A stretch of 64,000 bases of DNA from G963556115 sp963678205 (lineage in GTDB: Bacteria > Planctomycetota > SZUA-567). Below are positions 61,715-64,000 of this stretch, in pieces. Position numbers and translations under genes: made by a program. A model generated the notes under the pieces. That model did no database searches. It was given only the letters and a program-made list of their open reading frames with translations, and was not told the DNA's origin. How positions within the stretch are numbered: position 1 is the stretch's first letter; the number at the start of each line of letters is the position of its first letter. Location of the stretch: positions 2,108,001 through 2,172,000 of the forward strand of contig OY782760.1 of assembly GCA_963678205.1 (NCBI GenBank), in the 5' to 3' direction.

Positions 61715-63139
61715 ATGAAAAAATATTCCGTAAAGATGGGGGTTGCTCCTACTAGAAGATTTATCTTCAGTAAAGAGGATGCATTTTTATATAAAGATAA
61801 AACATATCAAAAACTTGATGAGCTTGGAATAGAGTATGTTGGTATTGATGATATTAACGATGAAGGCTTACTTCATTCAGAAAATGATATCGAAAAGGTT
61901 ATTGCAAAGTTTAGGGCTGAAAAGATAGATTGCCTGTTTTTTCCTCATTGTAATTTTGGTACTGAGGATCTAGTCTGTAAAGTAGCTGCAGAATTTAAGC
62001 TGCCAGTATTGCTATGGGGACCAAGAGATGAGATGCCTCTTAAAGACGGCTCAAGGCTTCGTGATACTCAGTGTGGCCTTTTCGCCACTGGAAAAGTATT
62101 GAGAAGATTCAATTTACCATTTACATATATTCCAAATGATAGGCTTGAAGATGCTAGTTTCGAGCGTGGTGTTAAAAACTTTGTTGCTGCAGCAAATGTT
62201 GTTAGAGAAGTAAAAAATACTAGAGTATTACAAATAGCAACTAGACCAGCAGGTTTCTGGACTGTAATGTGTAATGAAGGCGAATTACTCGAGAAATTTG
62301 GTATTCAGGTGCACCCTGTAACTCTATCATATATTGTTTCTGAAGTTAGACGCATGAATGAAGATACTTCAAACACAGAGGTTGCTGAAACGATTGAATT
62401 TTTGAATGCTAGTATGAAGGTTGAGGTTAATCCAGATGAAGTAAGGAGGGTCGCTGCTCTTAAAGTCGCAATGGAACACGCTGCCAATGATAACGGCTGT
62501 AATTCTATAGCTATTCAATGTTGGGACTCTTTGCAACATGAGCTTTCAATTATGCCGTGTGTATGTAATTCGATTCTTACTGATTTGGGCATTCCTGTTG
62601 CATGTGAGACTGATATTCATGGAGCAATTTCTGCTGTGCTTGCGCAGGCTGCCACAATGGGGCAGACTTCTCCATTCTTTGCCGATTGGACTGTAAGACA
62701 TCCTGATAATGATAATGCTGAACTGCTTCAACATTGTGGCCCATATCCATTGTCCTTAGCAAAAGATAAACCTATCCTTGGTAGACCTTTTGCACTTCCT
62801 GGTAAATGTGCTGGTGCAGTATTGTCTGAAATTAAAGGTGGTGAAATGACAATTCTCAGGTTTGATGGAGATCATGGAGAGTATAAACTTCTTGCTGGTA
62901 AAGCTAAAGGAATTGACGGTCCTTATATTATGGGTACATATGTTTGGATTGAGGTGGAAGACTGGCTAGCTCTTGAGCGTAAGTTGGTTGAAGGTCCATA
63001 TATTCATCACTGCGTTGGTGTGCATGGTGATTTTGTTCCTGTAGTTTATGAAGCTTGTAAATATATACCCGCACTTGAAATTGACTTGTATGATGCTGAT
63101 GCGCAGAAAAAAATTGATGCATATCTTTATGGAAAATAA
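61715..63139 (+). CDS. L-fucose/L-arabinose isomerase-like protein
   Basis: The 474-residue protein has the FucI/AraA-like fold with probable metal ligands Glu298 (CETDIHG), Asp324 (FFADWT) and His431 or His432 (YIHHCVGVHG), in the order Glu, Asp, His found in L-fucose isomerase. The N-terminal substrate domain is divergent. It probably converts an aldose brought in by the transporter to a ketose, the substrate of the FGGY kinase. It is the last gene of the operon; a terminator-type hairpin follows at 63210. The specific sugar is not defined by sequence. Confidence 0.8.
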   Translation: MKKYSVKMGVAPTRRFIFSKEDAFLYKDKTYQKLDELGIEYVGIDDINDEGLLHSENDIEKVIAKFRAEKIDCLFFPHCNFGTEDLVCKVAAEFKLPVLLWGPRDEMPLKDGSRLRDTQCGLFATGKVLRRFNLPFTYIPNDRLEDASFERGVKNFVAAANVVREVKNTRVLQIATRPAGFWTVMCNEGELLEKFGIQVHPVTLSYIVSEVRRMNEDTSNTEVAETIEFLNASMKVEVNPDEVRRVAALKVAMEHAANDNGCNSIAIQCWDSLQHELSIMPCVCNSILTDLGIPVACETDIHGAISAVLAQAATMGQTSPFFADWTVRHPDNDNAELLQHCGPYPLSLAKDKPILGRPFALPGKCAGAVLSEIKGGEMTILRFDGDHGEYKLLAGKAKGIDGPYIMGTYVWIEVEDWLALERKLVEGPYIHHCVGVHGDFVPVVYEACKYIPALEIDLYDADAQKKIDAYLYGK

Positions 63140-63209
63140 TACTATATTAAGTAAATAAGCATCATGATAGCCTTCTGGTTTTATAAGTGATTTTTTTTAT
63201 ATTAAAAGT

Positions 63210-63237
63210 AAACCACATAGTGTTGACTATGTGGTTT
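63210..63237. terminator. Bidirectional hairpin terminator
   Basis: AAACCACATAG (63210-63220) pairs with CTATGTGGTTT (63227-63237) around a 6-base loop, with TTTTAT following on the plus strand and a T run at the other exit. It lies between the isomerase and the convergent EF-hand gene. Confidence 0.85.
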
Positions 63238-63267
63238 TATTGTTATAACTTATGAAGTTATAGGGGG

Positions 63268-63768
63268 TTAAATTAGGCTCGATATTGACTGGTTAATAGT
63301 AGCGCCTTGTGTTGCCTGTTTCATATACTCCTGAATTTGATTAGAAAATTGCCTGTTTACTACAGGAGACTGTAGTTCAAAATTATTCTTATCATCATTA
63401 TTTGAAGAACTAGATGATGAATTCATAATGCCCATTATTGCCTGAAAATTTTGCGACATAAGTTCATTTAGCATTGAAGAAGTATTATCTTCATTATTTG
63501 AAGTTACATTCTTTTGAGTAGATTCAAGAGCTTGCCTCATTTCTTCTGCTGTTACTTCACCATCGCCGTTGAGGTCAAACTGACTAAAGGCATCTCCTGC
63601 GCTTCCCTTATTCATAGAAGCACCAAGTGCAGCAAATTCAGATTTGTCAAGACCACCACTACCATCAACATCGCTTGAGGCTAACATTTTATTGGTATCA
63701 GGTTTTGACTGATTTTGTGAATTTATATTTGGATACGAAAAACTATTTGAGACCGCACCTATGCTCAT
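63268..63768 (-). CDS. EF-hand domain protein
   Basis: The 166-residue protein has two EF-hand loops: residues 33-44 with Asp33, Asp35, Ser37, Gly39, Asp41 and Glu44, and residues 65-76 with Asp65, Asn67, Asp69, Glu71, Thr73 and Glu76. Both fit calcium binding. The C-terminal part is Ser/Asn-rich (a run of Ser residues near 120) followed by a helical tail. No signal peptide is visible. It is monocistronic. It may be a calcium sensor or scaffold protein; no partner is evident. Confidence 0.8.
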   Translation of the reverse strand: MSIGAVSNSFSYPNINSQNQSKPDTNKMLASSDVDGSGGLDKSEFAALGASMNKGSAGDAFSQFDLNGDGEVTAEEMRQALESTQKNVTSNNEDNTSSMLNELMSQNFQAIMGIMNSSSSSSNNDDKNNFELQSPVVNRQFSNQIQEYMKQATQGATINQSISSLI

Positions 63769-64000
63769 AATTATTTCTCCTCAATACTATGCCAATAGTA
63801 AGGTAGCAACGTAGTGAACAACAAATTGCTCACATGCTTTTATACGATAGAGAGAGAATATTCCTTTCAAAAATAATAATATCTTGGCTATATTTTTTAC
63901 ATAATTAGTGCAAATATTTTTGTTGAAGTTCTTTATGTGTATTAATGAATACTTATATTAGTTGAAGTTTTGCCAAAAATGTAGATTAATTTTATTTTGC
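63769..64000. other. Right-end intergenic sequence, no gene seen
   Basis: The last 232 bases are AT-rich, with a GGAG ribosome site for the EF-hand gene just beyond 63768. No further coding frame or structured element is evident up to the edge of the window. Confidence 0.5.

Noticed and set aside
61715..63139. Calling the isomerase L-fucose isomerase or L-arabinose isomerase outright
   Set aside because: Only the metal-ligand regions resemble that family; the N-terminal substrate domain is divergent and the neighbours do not include fucose or arabinose genes.
1..64000. Mobile elements, CRISPR arrays, prophage or defence islands
   Set aside because: No transposase, integrase, Cas, regularly spaced repeats or phage structural genes were found; the gene content is metabolic and signalling throughout.

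Overview
The window is AT-rich, densely packed bacterial chromosome with no rRNA, tRNA, CRISPR array, transposase or phage gene that I can see. Several genes point to the Planctomycetes-Verrucomicrobia-Lentisphaerae (PVC) group. These are a Minf_1886-type small protein, a eukaryote-like UDPGP-family pyrophosphorylase, a membrane-anchored Ser/Thr kinase next to a dual-specificity phosphatase, and a DUF4912-GH57 fusion. The inner- and outer-membrane style genes (AsmA-like giant protein, lipoprotein, periplasmic binding proteins) indicate a diderm cell. Assignment below superphylum level is inference; Lentisphaerota is my best guess.

Layout. 1-10.1 kb: minus-strand genes for sugar-phosphate and nucleotide metabolism (pgi fragment, UAP-like pyrophosphorylase, dCMP deaminase), a divergent receiver protein, a 1336-residue AsmA/TamB-like protein, a lone oppF-like ATPase and GDP-L-fucose synthase. 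10.3-13.1 kb: a YhaN-like SMC-type ATPase with a membrane hairpin. 13.4-23.7 kb: a nine-gene plus-strand operon made of an ABC transporter, a NikR-like regulator, two DUF1989 proteins, a urea/guanidine carboxylase and allophanate hydrolase. This is the layout now linked to guanidine (formerly urea) assimilation. 23.7-30.4 kb: a DUF368 lipid-carrier transporter, a GH13/GH57 alpha-glucan pair and a DUF2225 protein. 30.4-39.2 kb: a TPR protein, a 2-hydroxyacid dehydrogenase, then a minus-strand housekeeping run (tmk-holB-PSP1-Minf_1886-phosphatase-kinase) and ackA. 39.4-42.5 kb: two unrecognised envelope proteins. 42.5-46.8 kb: oppABC without ATPases. 47-52 kb: an unknown protein, an FHA-GAF-HD-GYP signalling protein, homoserine dehydrogenase and CbiK. 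52.1-63.1 kb: a sugar catabolic locus with a LacI regulator, an FGGY kinase and a two-subunit transketolase on the minus strand, divergent from a ribose-type ABC transporter, a DUF2291 protein and an L-fucose-isomerase-like enzyme. 63.3-63.8 kb: an EF-hand protein.

Two systems deserve attention. First, the guanidine-type operon encodes a NikR homologue in which all four nickel ligands are replaced. Its leader carries a 7-bp half-site dyad with exactly the 16-bp spacing typical of NikR operators, and I see no guanidine riboswitch. The regulator may therefore sense something other than nickel, possibly guanidine or a pathway intermediate. Second, the sugar locus contains a complete aldose isomerase, ketose kinase and split transketolase logic with its own transporter. 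The kinase keeps most of the glycerol kinase active site but has two pocket substitutions. This resembles D-apiose-type pathways, but the substrate is unassigned.
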